From NCBI RefSeq assembly GCF_022179725.1, contig NZ_BPRC01000001.1, positions 682,001 through 746,000 on the forward strand: 64,000 nt of DNA. Direction: 5' to 3'. Shown here in pieces: positions 49,938 to 58,477 of this stretch. The stretch is from Methylorubrum aminovorans (lineage in GTDB: Bacteria > Pseudomonadota > Alphaproteobacteria > Rhizobiales > Beijerinckiaceae). The position numbers were made by a program, and so were the translations under genes. The stretch's first letter is position 1. Every line of letters starts with the position of its first letter. The notes beneath the pieces were generated by a model that worked only from the letters and a program-made list of their open reading frames with translations, had not been told where the DNA came from and searched no databases.

Positions 49938-50300
49938 GTGGCCTCCGGGTCGAGGTCGGACAATTGAGAAGCTCCGGCAAGGTCGACGCGCGGCCCATCG
50001 TGGACCCTGCGAGGGTCCACTTTCGGGTTGGCGATGGGGCGGAGGCGACCGACCGGGTTCGGTAGATTTGCTTCCGTCCGCTTCCATTCGCACGTTTGAC
50101 GGAAGCGAACGTCGGACTGACCAGTCATACCTAATCCGGTCGATCCCATCGGGATGGCGGATTTGGCTTTGGCGGGTACCCATCGCGCCCGCGCGATGGG
50201 ATCCCTCAAGCGCCGCGCGGGCTGGCTGATCCGCTCCCCGTTCTGATCGAGCAGAGACCGGATCAGGTCGTTCACGTTGCCCAGTTCTGCCGAGTCGAGG
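49938..50300. other. Convergent intergenic region after moeA
   Basis: About 360 bases between the convergent moeA and MCP genes. An inverted pair GATCCCATCG (50142-50151) and CGATGGGATC (50194-50203) is present and could form a hairpin. A 120-codon open frame on the minus strand covers the area but has no protein-like features. No RNA gene or transposon end was seen. Confidence 0.5.
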
Positions 50301-51977
50301 TCAGGCTGCCCGAACGGTGGCGAGGAAACGCGTCACCTCGGTTCCGAGATGTTCGGACTGGCGGGAGAGTTCGGAGGCCGCGGACAGGACCTGGCTGGCA
50401 GCGGCCCCCGTGCCCTCGGAGGCTTGCGCCACGGTTGCGATGTTGGTCGTCACCTCGCTGGTGCCTGCGGACGCCTGGGCGACGTTGCGCACGATCTCCT
50501 GGGTCGCCGCGCCCTGCTCCTCCACCGCGGCGGCGATCGAGGAGGCCACCCCGTTGATCTCGCGGATACGCTTCGTGATCGAGCCGATGGCGGCCACGGC
50601 CTGCCCGGTAACGTCTTGGATCTGACCGATCTGTGTTCCGATTTCATCGGTCGCCCGCGCCGTCTGCGCGGCCAGTTCCTTGACCTCGGTGGCCACCACC
50701 GCAAAGCCGCGGCCCGCATCGCCGGCCCGCGCCGCCTCGATGGTGGCGTTCAGCGCCAGCAGGTTGGTCTGGCTGGCAATGTTCGCGATCAACCCGACCA
50801 TGTCGCCGATACGGGCCGAAGCTTGGCTCAGGGCCTGAACCAAATTCAGGGTCTGGTCTGCCTCTCCGACGGCCACGCGGGCGAGGTCGGAGGAGCCGGA
50901 TACTTGGCGTCCGATCTCCTGGACCGAGCTTCCGAGCTCCTCGGCCGCGGCAGCGACGGTGTGGACGTTGGTTGCCGCCTGCTCGGCGGCGGCGGCGACG
51001 CTCACCGACTGGCTCGCAGTCTCGGCCGCCGTGCCGGTCATGGTCTGCGCGGTCGCCTGGAGTTCCGTCGCGGAAGACGACACCGCACCGACGATGCCGC
51101 CCACCGATCGTTCGAAAGCGTCGGCCATCTGCCGCATCCCGGCTTTGCGCTGCTCCTCGGCGGAGGCACGCGCCAGCACGGTCTCCTCCTCAAGGACGCG
51201 TGACCTCAGCAGGTTGTCGCGGAAGACCCGCACGGCGGCAGACATCGAGCCGATCTCGTCGTGACGCTGGGCGTACGGGACTTCGGCCTGGGCGTCTCCG
51301 TCCGCCAGACGACGCATCCGCTCGGTCATGCGGGTGATCGGACGCGCCACACCGAAGAAGGAATACGCCATTGCGCCGAGCGCGAGGAGAACGGCGATGC
51401 CCAGGGTCACCAGCATTGCACGGATGGCGGAGGAATGTTCGTTCCGGATCTCCGAGCCTGCGTTCTGCCCCTGGGACAGTTTCAGCTCGACAAGAGCGCG
51501 GGTTGCATCCGCGACAGCCCGGTAGGGGGCGTACATCTCGCCGTTGAGGTGAAGAATGGACGCATCCCGGCTTCCGAACGGCATGTCCCGCAGAGATTTC
51601 CAAGTTGGCTTGAGAAGCTCGTTCTTCGCCACGAGGTCGGCGTAGAGCCTCTTCTCCTCGTCCGTACTGATGAAAGCCTTGAAGGCTTCGATCTTGGCAG
51701 ACCGGTCGCGGATGAATTCCTCGACCTTGGCCATGGTTTCCGCCCTCAGGCTCTCGGTCGTTGCAGCCGCGTAGCGGAACTGCCAGAGCCGCCCACGGGT
51801 GACGAGGACATTGATGGCGTTCGCCTCGTTCATAGCGGGGATCGTCGTGTCGAGCAGCTCTTCGGTCTTTTCGGAAATGGCGTCGAGCTTCATCAAGCCA
51901 ACGGCCCCTTGGGCCACGGACAGTGCCAGAAGTGTAGCGAACGATCCTGCAAGAGCACTCTTGATACTGATTTTCAT
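50301..51977 (-). CDS. Methyl-accepting chemotaxis protein
   Basis: A 558-residue transmembrane receptor. Helix 1 is at about 9-28 and helix 2 at about 188-212, flanking a periplasmic four-helix-type sensor of about 160 residues. A HAMP domain ([20 protein letters not shown]) is followed by the signalling domain with the canonical tip [20 protein letters not shown]. The tip differs from that of the operon receptor at 34508, so this one probably joins the motility chemotaxis array. No che gene is adjacent; its neighbours are cofactor and tungstate genes. It has no C-terminal pentapeptide (ends LATVRAA). Confidence 0.92.
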   Translation of the reverse strand: MKISIKSALAGSFATLLALSVAQGAVGLMKLDAISEKTEELLDTTIPAMNEANAINVLVTRGRLWQFRYAAATTESLRAETMAKVEEFIRDRSAKIEAFKAFISTDEEKRLYADLVAKNELLKPTWKSLRDMPFGSRDASILHLNGEMYAPYRAVADATRALVELKLSQGQNAGSEIRNEHSSAIRAMLVTLGIAVLLALGAMAYSFFGVARPITRMTERMRRLADGDAQAEVPYAQRHDEIGSMSAAVRVFRDNLLRSRVLEEETVLARASAEEQRKAGMRQMADAFERSVGGIVGAVSSSATELQATAQTMTGTAAETASQSVSVAAAAEQAATNVHTVAAAAEELGSSVQEIGRQVSGSSDLARVAVGEADQTLNLVQALSQASARIGDMVGLIANIASQTNLLALNATIEAARAGDAGRGFAVVATEVKELAAQTARATDEIGTQIGQIQDVTGQAVAAIGSITKRIREINGVASSIAAAVEEQGAATQEIVRNVAQASAGTSEVTTNIATVAQASEGTGAAASQVLSAASELSRQSEHLGTEVTRFLATVRAA

Positions 51978-52342
51978 CGACCTGGCCTAGCTTGTGAGCC
52001 AAGAGGTCATACGTGGATTCATGCTAAGCAATCGTCAAAATTTCGAGCGAAATATAAATCACATTTTGTATCGCTCGAACAGATTTGGATGTTTCAGTAT
52101 CAGATCATGATAAATATTTCTTCGACCTGCTTTCCTGGCATGATCTGATTAAGCCAGCTAAGCAGTTTTAGGCTATTTTTACCATCTCGACGATGGGATC
52201 TTCGCTCCTCCAAGCATCGTCGCACCAGTTTGCCGGGCGCGGTTGGGCTGCAGCGGGAATGGCGGTTTCGGAGAGGATCGCCGGGGTCCTGTCTTCGACC
52301 CTTAGCGAACCTCGTCATGCCGCGCAGCGGGTTGGCTGACGT
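51978..52342. other. Intergenic region upstream of the MCP gene
   Basis: About 365 bases between the MCP start and the 3' end of the ModE-type regulator. The stretch 52020-52180 is relatively AT-rich and probably contains the MCP promoter. No gene, repeat or hairpin terminator was convincing. Confidence 0.5.
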
Positions 52343-53392
52343 CTATCCGCGAACCCCGTCGGGCGGCGCGTAGCCCGAAGTGCGACCCGCCCGATCGCAC
52401 AGATCTTCGCGAAAGGCGGCAAGGCGTCCGGCCCCCAGGCCGGCGCGCGCGGCGAGGAAGTAGACCTCCCAGCCGAGCGGACGATAATCCAGCGCGAAAC
52501 GCTCGGCGACGGCGCGCGTGCCCATGCCGACATCGGCCGCGCCGGTGGCGATGAGGGCCGCCACCGCCTGGTGGGTGAACTCCTCCGTGTGGTGGCCAAT
52601 AATGGCCCCCGGTGCGAGACCGGCCTCGGCACAGAGCCGTTCGAACCAGATCCGGGTGCCGGCACCGCGCTGACGGTTGACGAAACGGGCCTGCCGAAGG
52701 GCGATGTCGGTGATCGTTTCGAGTTCGAGCGGGTTGCCGGCCGCCAACATGAAGCCCTGCTCGCGGCGAAACAGCGGGACGACAGCGAGATCACGATTCG
52801 CGAAGACGGCGTCGAACGGTGGCGGTGGCGGTCCGTCCGAGCCGTAATGAAAACCCGCGGCATCGACGGTCCCGTCGCGCAGCCGCGCCAGGGCATCGAG
52901 GCTGCCCGCGACCATCAGGTCGATCTCCTGCCATGCCTCGATCGCCCCCACCAGCAGCGGGTCGTGGCTCGCGGCCAGACGGATGCGGGCATCCGTCGGC
53001 TCCAGCAGCCGCCGCAGGCCCTCCGTGAGGGCCATTTCCTCGGCCGCAAGCGCAGGGGCAAGACGATTCTGCGAGGCCGTGAGCAGCACCAGCAGCGCCG
53101 TGCCGAAGGCGGTGAGCGCGGTTCCGTGCCCCTTGGTCTTCACCACGACCGGCCGGCCGAGCGCTTTTTCAAGCGCTTCGAGTTGGCCCCACGCGGAGCG
53201 GTAGGAGATCGAGAGCCGCTCGGCGGCGCTCTGGAGCGAGCCTGACTGGCCGAGCGCGTCGAGAAGGCCGTGGGCGCCGCGCAGCGCGAAGGCGGAAGCG
53301 CCCTCGCAGCGGCCGTCCACGTGAAGACGTACGCCGCGCCGGGCCGGCTCCGACGGGGTCGGCAGCACAGCGGACGCGTCCTGAATGGACAT
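52343..53392 (-). CDS. ModE-type regulator with periplasmic-binding-like sensor
   Basis: A one-component regulator of about 349 residues. The N-terminal winged helix-turn-helix (GSLQSAAERLSISYRSAWGQ, then KTKGHGTALTAFG) matches ModE/LysR-like DNA-binding domains. Residues about 135-335 form a periplasmic-binding-like domain without signal peptide (LAASHDPLLV; DAAGFHYG; VNRQRGAGTRIW; GAADVGMGTRAVAE). It is divergent from tupBCA, so molybdate or tungstate control of that importer is likely. The ATG at 53392 has an AGGAAAGG site upstream; a TTG lies six bases before it. It shares its sensor type with the MoeA fusion at 46174. Confidence 0.87.
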   Translation of the reverse strand: MSIQDASAVLPTPSEPARRGVRLHVDGRCEGASAFALRGAHGLLDALGQSGSLQSAAERLSISYRSAWGQLEALEKALGRPVVVKTKGHGTALTAFGTALLVLLTASQNRLAPALAAEEMALTEGLRRLLEPTDARIRLAASHDPLLVGAIEAWQEIDLMVAGSLDALARLRDGTVDAAGFHYGSDGPPPPPFDAVFANRDLAVVPLFRREQGFMLAAGNPLELETITDIALRQARFVNRQRGAGTRIWFERLCAEAGLAPGAIIGHHTEEFTHQAVAALIATGAADVGMGTRAVAERFALDYRPLGWEVYFLAARAGLGAGRLAAFREDLCDRAGRTSGYAPPDGVRG

Positions 53393-53472
53393 ATGCAAGG
53401 CCTTTCCTATTGATCTTGCGCGCTCCGGCGTATCATCCCCGCTTGTCCCGCGCAGCCCCGCGAGTCCGTCGC

Positions 53473-54168
53473 TTGAGCGAAACCCTCCGAGAGACCTTCG
53501 ACCGCCTGTGGACGCTCGACCGGGACGTCCTCGCGATCGCGTGGCTGTCGCTGCGCGTGAGCCTCACGGCCGTCGGCATCGGGCTGCTGCTCGGCGTTCC
53601 GCTCGGGAGCCTGATCGCCGTCCTGCGCTTTCCGGGCCGCGATGCCCTGGTCGGGCTGCTCAACACATTCATGGGCCTGCCGCCGGTGATCGTTGGGCTG
53701 ATCCTCTATCTCGCCCTGTCGCGCTCCGGCCCGCTGGGGTCGCTCGGGCTGCTGTTCACCCCCACCGCCATGGTGGCGGCCCAGGCCGTGCTGGCGACGC
53801 CCCTCGTGGCCGCGCTGACACGGCAGGTCATCGCCGACGCGGAGGCGCATCTCGGCGAGCAGTTGCGCTCGCTGCGCCTCTCCGCGCCGCGGCGTGCGGC
53901 CGTGCTGATCTACGACGCCCGCTTCTCGCTGTTCACCGCGGCGCTCGCCGCCTTCGGCCGGGCGATCTCGGAGATCGGCGCGGTGCTCGTCGTCGGCGGC
54001 AACATCGACGGCCATACCCGCACCATGACCACGGCGATCTCCCTCGAGACGCAGAAGGGCGATCTCAGCCTCGCCCTGGCGCTCGGTGCCGTGCTGATGG
54101 GCCTCGTGCTCGCCGTGAACGCCGCCGCCGCTCTCCTGCGCGGCCATGCCGTGAAGGCCTACGGATGA
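53473..54168 (+). CDS. tupB: Tungstate ABC transporter permease TupB
   Basis: An inner-membrane permease of about 231 residues with five or more helices (IAWLSLRVSLTAVGIGLLLG; LLNTFMGLPPVIVGLILYL). The cytoplasmic loop carries the EAA-type coupling segment (LRSLRLSAPRRAAVLI), and AFGRAISEIGAVLVVGGNI is typical of TupB. I prefer a TTG at 53473; the frame stays open to 53410, but that start would leave only 17 bases to the divergent regulator. It overlaps tupC by four bases. The gene order permease-ATPase-binding protein is complete here. Confidence 0.88.
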   Translation: MSETLRETFDRLWTLDRDVLAIAWLSLRVSLTAVGIGLLLGVPLGSLIAVLRFPGRDALVGLLNTFMGLPPVIVGLILYLALSRSGPLGSLGLLFTPTAMVAAQAVLATPLVAALTRQVIADAEAHLGEQLRSLRLSAPRRAAVLIYDARFSLFTAALAAFGRAISEIGAVLVVGGNIDGHTRTMTTAISLETQKGDLSLALALGAVLMGLVLAVNAAAALLRGHAVKAYG

Positions 54169-54881
54169 GCGCCGCCCCCGCCATCCATCTCGACGGCGTC
54201 AGCCTGACGCTCGGCGGGCGTCCGATCCTCGACCGACTCAGCCTCGACGTCGCCGCGCCCGGTGTCACGGCTCTGATCGGCCCCAACGGCGCGGGCAAGA
54301 GCGTGACGCTGCGGGTGATCGACGGCCTGCTACGACCCGATTCCGGGACAGTGCGTCTCGTGCCGGGTCGCCGCGCCTTCGTGTTCCAGCGCCCGGCCCT
54401 GGTGCGCGCCAGCGCCGCCGCCAACGTCGATTTGGGGCTGCTCCCCCTGAATCTGTCCCGCCGCGAGCGCGCCGAGCGGATCGCGGCGGCGCTGGCCCGC
54501 GTCGGCCTCTCCGAACGGGCGGAGGATGCCGCGACACGATTTTCCGGTGGCGAACAGCAGCGCCTCGTGCTGGCCCGCGCCTGGGCGATGCGGCCCGAGC
54601 TTCTCCTTCTCGACGAGCCGACCGCGAGCCTCGACCCGACGGCGACCGAGACCATCGAGAGCCTGATCGCGGAGATGGCGCAGGCCGGCACCGCCGTGCT
54701 CCTCGTCTCGCACAATCTCGGGCAGGTCGCCCGGCTCGCCGACGAGACCATCGTGCTGGCTGGCGGCCGCGCCGTCGAGCGGGGCCCGACCCGATCCGTC
54801 CTCTTCTCACCCCGCACCAACGAGGCGCGGGCCTACCTGACCGGAGAATTGCCTTGGACTTCCTTCGCCGCGGCTTCCTGA
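54165..54881 (+). CDS. tupC: Tungstate ABC transporter ATPase TupC
   Basis: A 238-residue ABC ATPase. Walker A is GPNGAGKS, the Q-loop region is FVFQRPALV, the signature is FSGGEQQRLVLARA, Walker B is LLLLDEPTASLD and the H-loop is VSHN. It powers import through TupB. The start overlaps tupB (ATGA) and the end overlaps tupA by 28 bases, so the three genes form one coupled operon, probably controlled by the divergent ModE-type regulator. Confidence 0.93.
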   Translation: MSAAPAIHLDGVSLTLGGRPILDRLSLDVAAPGVTALIGPNGAGKSVTLRVIDGLLRPDSGTVRLVPGRRAFVFQRPALVRASAAANVDLGLLPLNLSRRERAERIAAALARVGLSERAEDAATRFSGGEQQRLVLARAWAMRPELLLLDEPTASLDPTATETIESLIAEMAQAGTAVLLVSHNLGQVARLADETIVLAGGRAVERGPTRSVLFSPRTNEARAYLTGELPWTSFAAAS

Positions 54882-55681
54882 CCCTCTCGCTGCTGACCGC
54901 CCTCGGGGCGGCCTCGCCGCTCTCTGCCGAGCCCGCTACGATCGTCGTCGCCTCCACGACGTCGACCGAGCAATCGGGCCTGTTCAAGCACATCCTGCCG
55001 CTGTTCAAGCAGAAGACCGGCATCGAGGTGAAGGTGGTCGCGCTCGGCACCGGCCAAGCCCTCGACGCGGCGCGCCGGGGCGATGCCGACGTCGTGCTCG
55101 TCCACGACCGCCCGGCCGAGGACAAGTTCGTCGCCGAAGGCTTCGCCAAGGCGCGGCAGGACGTGATGTACAACGACTTCGTGCTGATCGGCCCCAAGGA
55201 CGACCCGGCCGGCATCCGCGGCAAGGGCGTGGAGGAAGCCTTCCGGAAGGTCGCCGCGGCGAAGGCGCCGTTCGTCTCGCGCGGCGACCGCTCGGGTACG
55301 CACAGCGCCGAGTTGCGGAGCTGGAAAGAGGCCGGGATCGATCTCGCGGCCGTGCGCGGCGACTGGTACCGCGACGTCGGCCAGGGCATGGGCCCGGCAC
55401 TCAACACCGCCTCGTCGGTCGGCGCCTATATCCTGGCCGATCGCGGCACCTGGCTCTCTTTCAAGAACCGGGGCGACCTGACCATCCTGGTCGAGGGCGA
55501 CAAGCGCCTGTTCAACCCCTACGGCGTGATGCTGGTGAACCCGGACAAGCACCCGACCGTGAAGGTGAAAGAGGGCCAGGCCTTCATCGACTGGCTGGTC
55601 TCGCCCGAGGGCCAGACGGCCATCGCTGACTACAAGATCAACGGCGAGCCGCTGTTCTTCCCGAGCGCGAAGAAGGGCTGA
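54854..55681 (+). CDS. tupA: Tungstate-binding periplasmic protein TupA
   Basis: A 275-residue exported binding protein. A signal peptide covers about 1-25. The oxyanion-binding start of the mature domain reads VVASTTSTEQSGLF, the TupA hallmark (TTST), and further family blocks are GTGQALDAARRGDADVVLVH, RGDRSGTHSAELR and NTASSVGAY. TupA binds tungstate far more tightly than molybdate in studied systems. The TTG start at 54854 lies inside tupC after a GGAG site. A hairpin at 55701 follows the stop. Confidence 0.93.
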   Translation: MDFLRRGFLTLSLLTALGAASPLSAEPATIVVASTTSTEQSGLFKHILPLFKQKTGIEVKVVALGTGQALDAARRGDADVVLVHDRPAEDKFVAEGFAKARQDVMYNDFVLIGPKDDPAGIRGKGVEEAFRKVAAAKAPFVSRGDRSGTHSAELRSWKEAGIDLAAVRGDWYRDVGQGMGPALNTASSVGAYILADRGTWLSFKNRGDLTILVEGDKRLFNPYGVMLVNPDKHPTVKVKEGQAFIDWLVSPEGQTAIADYKINGEPLFFPSAKKG

Positions 55682-55700
55682 CGATCGGCGCGATCACCGA

Positions 55701-55741
55701 TCTCCCATCCGCCACCTCAGGGTGAGGTCGCGGATGGGAGA
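55701..55741. terminator. Long hairpin between convergent tupA and the 79-aa gene
   Basis: A 12-base perfect outer stem (55701-55712 with 55730-55741) and a six-base inner stem (55714-55719 with 55723-55728) are separated by one C-C mismatch, with a GGG loop. It lies between convergent stops at 55681 and 55755, as expected for a two-way terminator. It has no T-tract on either strand, so it may instead act with Rho or protect 3' ends. Confidence 0.55.
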
Positions 55742-55754
55742 GACGGGTGCCGCA

Positions 55755-55994
55755 CTACCGCCGCGGCGGCCCGGACTGCCGCTTGCGGGCGAACATCCAC
55801 ACGGCCAGCACCGCCAGCGCGATCAGCACGCTGATCCAGACCCAGTTGAAGTCCGTCGCCGCGGCAGTCGCCGGCCCCGAGCTGGAGCCGGACGGACCCG
55901 ATTCGGGGATCGGGGGAGCCGGGTTCGTCGCCTGCGCGAGCGAGGCCTGGAGGCCGGCAAGCCAGACGATGAGAGTGAGGGCGGCGTGTCTCAT
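55755..55994 (-). CDS. Small single-pass membrane protein (79 aa)
   Basis: I do not recognise the family. Residues 1-20 (MRHAALTLIVWLAGLQASLA) look like a signal peptide. A Pro/Ser/Gly-rich stretch follows, then one transmembrane helix at about 50-69 (WVWISVLIALAVLAVWMF) and a basic tail (ARKRQSGPPRR). The layout predicts an N-out, C-in inner-membrane protein. It is 43 bases downstream of the PRC-barrel gene on the same strand and may be co-transcribed with it. Confidence 0.6.
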   Translation of the reverse strand: MRHAALTLIVWLAGLQASLAQATNPAPPIPESGPSGSSSGPATAAATDFNWVWISVLIALAVLAVWMFARKRQSGPPRR

Positions 55995-56037
55995 GCTACG
56001 CGAACTCCGAGGTCAGGCCGCTTCGGTGCCGGGAGGG

Positions 56038-56682
56038 TCAGCGCTTGGCCCGCTCGAACTGGAAAGCCGGCGCATCGTTGAGCTGCGCCTTGGTCAAGCG
56101 GACCTCGGCGTGAATCAGGTCGTGGCCCGCGAGCACCGTCGCGGGTTTGGCAGTCGGCTTCTGAGGTTCGACCGAGCCGGTCGACTCGGTGACACGGCCG
56201 CTATGCTGGTTCTGAACGGCGCCCAGCACTTCGGGGGAAACCTGCGAACCCGGCATCTTCTCCGGGGTCGCCTTGTCGGCGGCCTTCTCGCTCGGCGCGT
56301 TGGCGGGCGTCACGACGGAACTCGCGCCGGAGGTGAGCGAAACATCCTCGAAGTTCCAGGCGAGCTGATCGAAGGGCACCGCGACGTATTTCTCGCCAAC
56401 TCCGAGGAAACCGCCGACCCCGATCACCACCGCCTCGATGCGGCCGGCACCGTCCACGAGCACATCCTCGATCTTGCCGACGCGGACATGATCCGCCCCG
56501 ACCACGCTGACGCCGATCACCTTGGAGCCGCGCATCGTGCCGGGCCCGGGCTGCTCGATGAAGCGCGGCGAAGCCGACGAGCCCGGCGCCGCCTCGGCGA
56601 GAGCCGGGACGGGCGCTAGCGCGAGATGAAGGGCGAGGGCGGCCAGCGCGGAGAGCGGGACGCTGGACAGGTGGGGACGCAT
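56038..56682 (-). CDS. Exported PRC-barrel domain protein
   Basis: A 214-residue protein starting at ATG 56682 (MRPHLSSVPLSALAAL) with a signal peptide to about residue 30. The PRC barrel covers about 48-115 (GTMRGSKVIGVSVVG, VRVGKIEDVLVDGAGRIEAV, KYVAVPFDQLAW). The C-terminal half is Pro/Ser/Lys-rich and probably unstructured. PRC barrels occur in photosystem H subunits and RNA-processing proteins; exported versions are common in Hyphomicrobiales and of unknown function. Between it and mdoG there are about 80 bases. Confidence 0.82.
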   Translation of the reverse strand: MRPHLSSVPLSALAALALHLALAPVPALAEAAPGSSASPRFIEQPGPGTMRGSKVIGVSVVGADHVRVGKIEDVLVDGAGRIEAVVIGVGGFLGVGEKYVAVPFDQLAWNFEDVSLTSGASSVVTPANAPSEKAADKATPEKMPGSQVSPEVLGAVQNQHSGRVTESTGSVEPQKPTAKPATVLAGHDLIHAEVRLTKAQLNDAPAFQFERAKR

Positions 56683-56763
56683 CCCTGGCTCCGGGTTCGG
56701 ACGTGACGTTGCCCCCGATAACGGTTTCAAAGGCCGCACAGTTCACCGGTCTCAGGCCCGGTC

Positions 56764-58443
56764 TCAGGCCACGGCGTCCCACGTCTCGGTGATGACCCGT
56801 CCGGCGTGCGAAAGTCGCGCCCGCAGCACCACGTCGCCCGCCGGCCATTTCTCCGGCGGCCGGAACTCGGCATAGAGGCGCCAGCCGCCGGTCTGCGGCA
56901 CCCGCTCGGCATAGGGCTCCACCAGCGCGCCGGCGCTCGCCGAGAGCGCCACGTCGATGGCCGCCATCGGGTCGTCGGGCAGGTCCGGCCCCTCGAAGTC
57001 GATGACGTAGAGGCGCCGCTGCGGTGAGGGCGGGTTGGTCGGGCGCAGGCGTTCGGCCGAGCCGACGCGGGTCGAGACAACGCGGGCGAGCGGCGGGACG
57101 AGAGCGGCTGCCGGTTCGACGCCGACCGTGGCAAGGCCGTAGGCGAGCCGCAGCGGCTTGCCCGCCGCGATGGGCGCCTCCGGCACGAAGGCGGCGACGA
57201 TGTTGTCGGTCGCCTCGGTGCGCGAGGGGATCTCGAACAGCTGTACCGAACCGACGCCGAAGCCGTCGCCGTTGGGCGTCACCCACAGACCCGGCCGGTC
57301 CTCGTGGCGTGCCTGCACGTCGAGATAGGTCCGGAAGCGGCGCTCCCGCTGCAGAAGCCCAAATCCTTCGAGCGGGCTCACGCGGAACGAGGAAATCTGC
57401 GGCGCGGGCCGACCGTTGACGAGGGGTCGCCAGAGCCGGTCTCCCGGCGTCTGCACGACGAGCCCGTCCGAATCATGCACCTGCGGACGGAAATCGTCGA
57501 AGGGCTCGGCGCCGCGTACGCCCGGCCCGTTCTCGCCGAACAGGAACATGCTGGTGAGCGGCGCGAGCCCGAGCGCCGCGATGGCGCGGCGCGGGAACAG
57601 AGCGGTCTCGATCGCGGCCGTCGAGGGTTCGCCCGGCGTAACGGCAAAGCGGTAGGACCCGGTCAGGCTCGGCCCGTCGAGAAGCGCGAGGATCGTGATC
57701 GAGGCCGCATCACCCTGCGGTTCCTCGATCCAGAAGTGCGTGAAGTCCGGAAACTCTTCCCCCTGCGGCAATCCGGTGTTCACGGCAACGCCGCGGGCCG
57801 AGAGACCGTAGATCTGGTCCCGGCCGCGGATGCGGAAATAGGAGGCGCCGAGGAAGACGAGAAACTCCTCCTGGTCCTTTGGTCGGCCGGCATCGAAGCC
57901 GAAGGCGATGCGGAAGCCGGCATAGCCGAGCGAGGCCGGGTAGCGGCGGCCCTTCAGCGCCGGTCCGAGATCGAACAGGTCGGGGTCATAGGTGAAGGGA
58001 CGCACGCCGTCGGGGGATTGCAGGACGATCTCGACCCGCTTCGCATGCAGGTTTCCGCGGTGGAACGGCTGAAGCGAGAAGCGGGGCCCGAGCGGGACCG
58101 TCGCCTCGGGCCGGAAGCGGATCGCCTGGAAGGCGTCGTAGTCGAGCGCGGCGAGCTCCTGCGGCAGATCGCTGCTCGGGGCACGGTAGGGCTCTGCTGC
58201 CAGCCGCTCGGCCCGCTGCACCAGGGTTTCAAAGGGGACCGGACGCGGCTCGGAAGTCCCCTGAGGCGAAGCGCTTTCCAACGTTTGAGCCATCGTTCTG
58301 GCGGCATTCAGGTCGAGAAGGCCAGAAACGCTCAAGCCGGCCGAACCGGCAAGAGCAAACCGAGCAGCGCCACGCACGATGGCGCGCCGCGAAATGCCTC
58401 TCGCCTCGGGCGCCTCGTTGTCAGCGTCCGACGGTCCAGCCAT
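56764..58443 (-). CDS. Periplasmic glucan biosynthesis protein MdoG/OpgD type
   Basis: A 559-residue protein of the MdoG family, needed for building osmoregulated periplasmic glucans. The start is the ATG at 58443 after GGGAGGG. A twin-arginine leader (SRRAIVRGAARFALAGSAGL) directs folded export, which is more typical of OpgD than OpgG. Family blocks are LDYDAFQAIRFRPE, SLQPFHRGNLH, ASYFRIRGRDQIYGLSARG and FTHFWIEEP. The C-terminal immunoglobulin-like domain is present (LYAEFRPPEKWPAGDV). It is divergent from the glucosyltransferase gene, with only 34 bases between starts. Confidence 0.9.
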   Translation of the reverse strand: MAGPSDADNEAPEARGISRRAIVRGAARFALAGSAGLSVSGLLDLNAARTMAQTLESASPQGTSEPRPVPFETLVQRAERLAAEPYRAPSSDLPQELAALDYDAFQAIRFRPEATVPLGPRFSLQPFHRGNLHAKRVEIVLQSPDGVRPFTYDPDLFDLGPALKGRRYPASLGYAGFRIAFGFDAGRPKDQEEFLVFLGASYFRIRGRDQIYGLSARGVAVNTGLPQGEEFPDFTHFWIEEPQGDAASITILALLDGPSLTGSYRFAVTPGEPSTAAIETALFPRRAIAALGLAPLTSMFLFGENGPGVRGAEPFDDFRPQVHDSDGLVVQTPGDRLWRPLVNGRPAPQISSFRVSPLEGFGLLQRERRFRTYLDVQARHEDRPGLWVTPNGDGFGVGSVQLFEIPSRTEATDNIVAAFVPEAPIAAGKPLRLAYGLATVGVEPAAALVPPLARVVSTRVGSAERLRPTNPPSPQRRLYVIDFEGPDLPDDPMAAIDVALSASAGALVEPYAERVPQTGGWRLYAEFRPPEKWPAGDVVLRARLSHAGRVITETWDAVA

Positions 58444-58477
58444 CCGTTCATCCCTCCCGCGAGTGTCGACGTCGATC

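Noticed and set aside
49913..50275. 120-codon minus-strand frame after moeA
   Set aside because: No family features; it overlaps the 3' end of moeA and includes inverted-repeat sequence.
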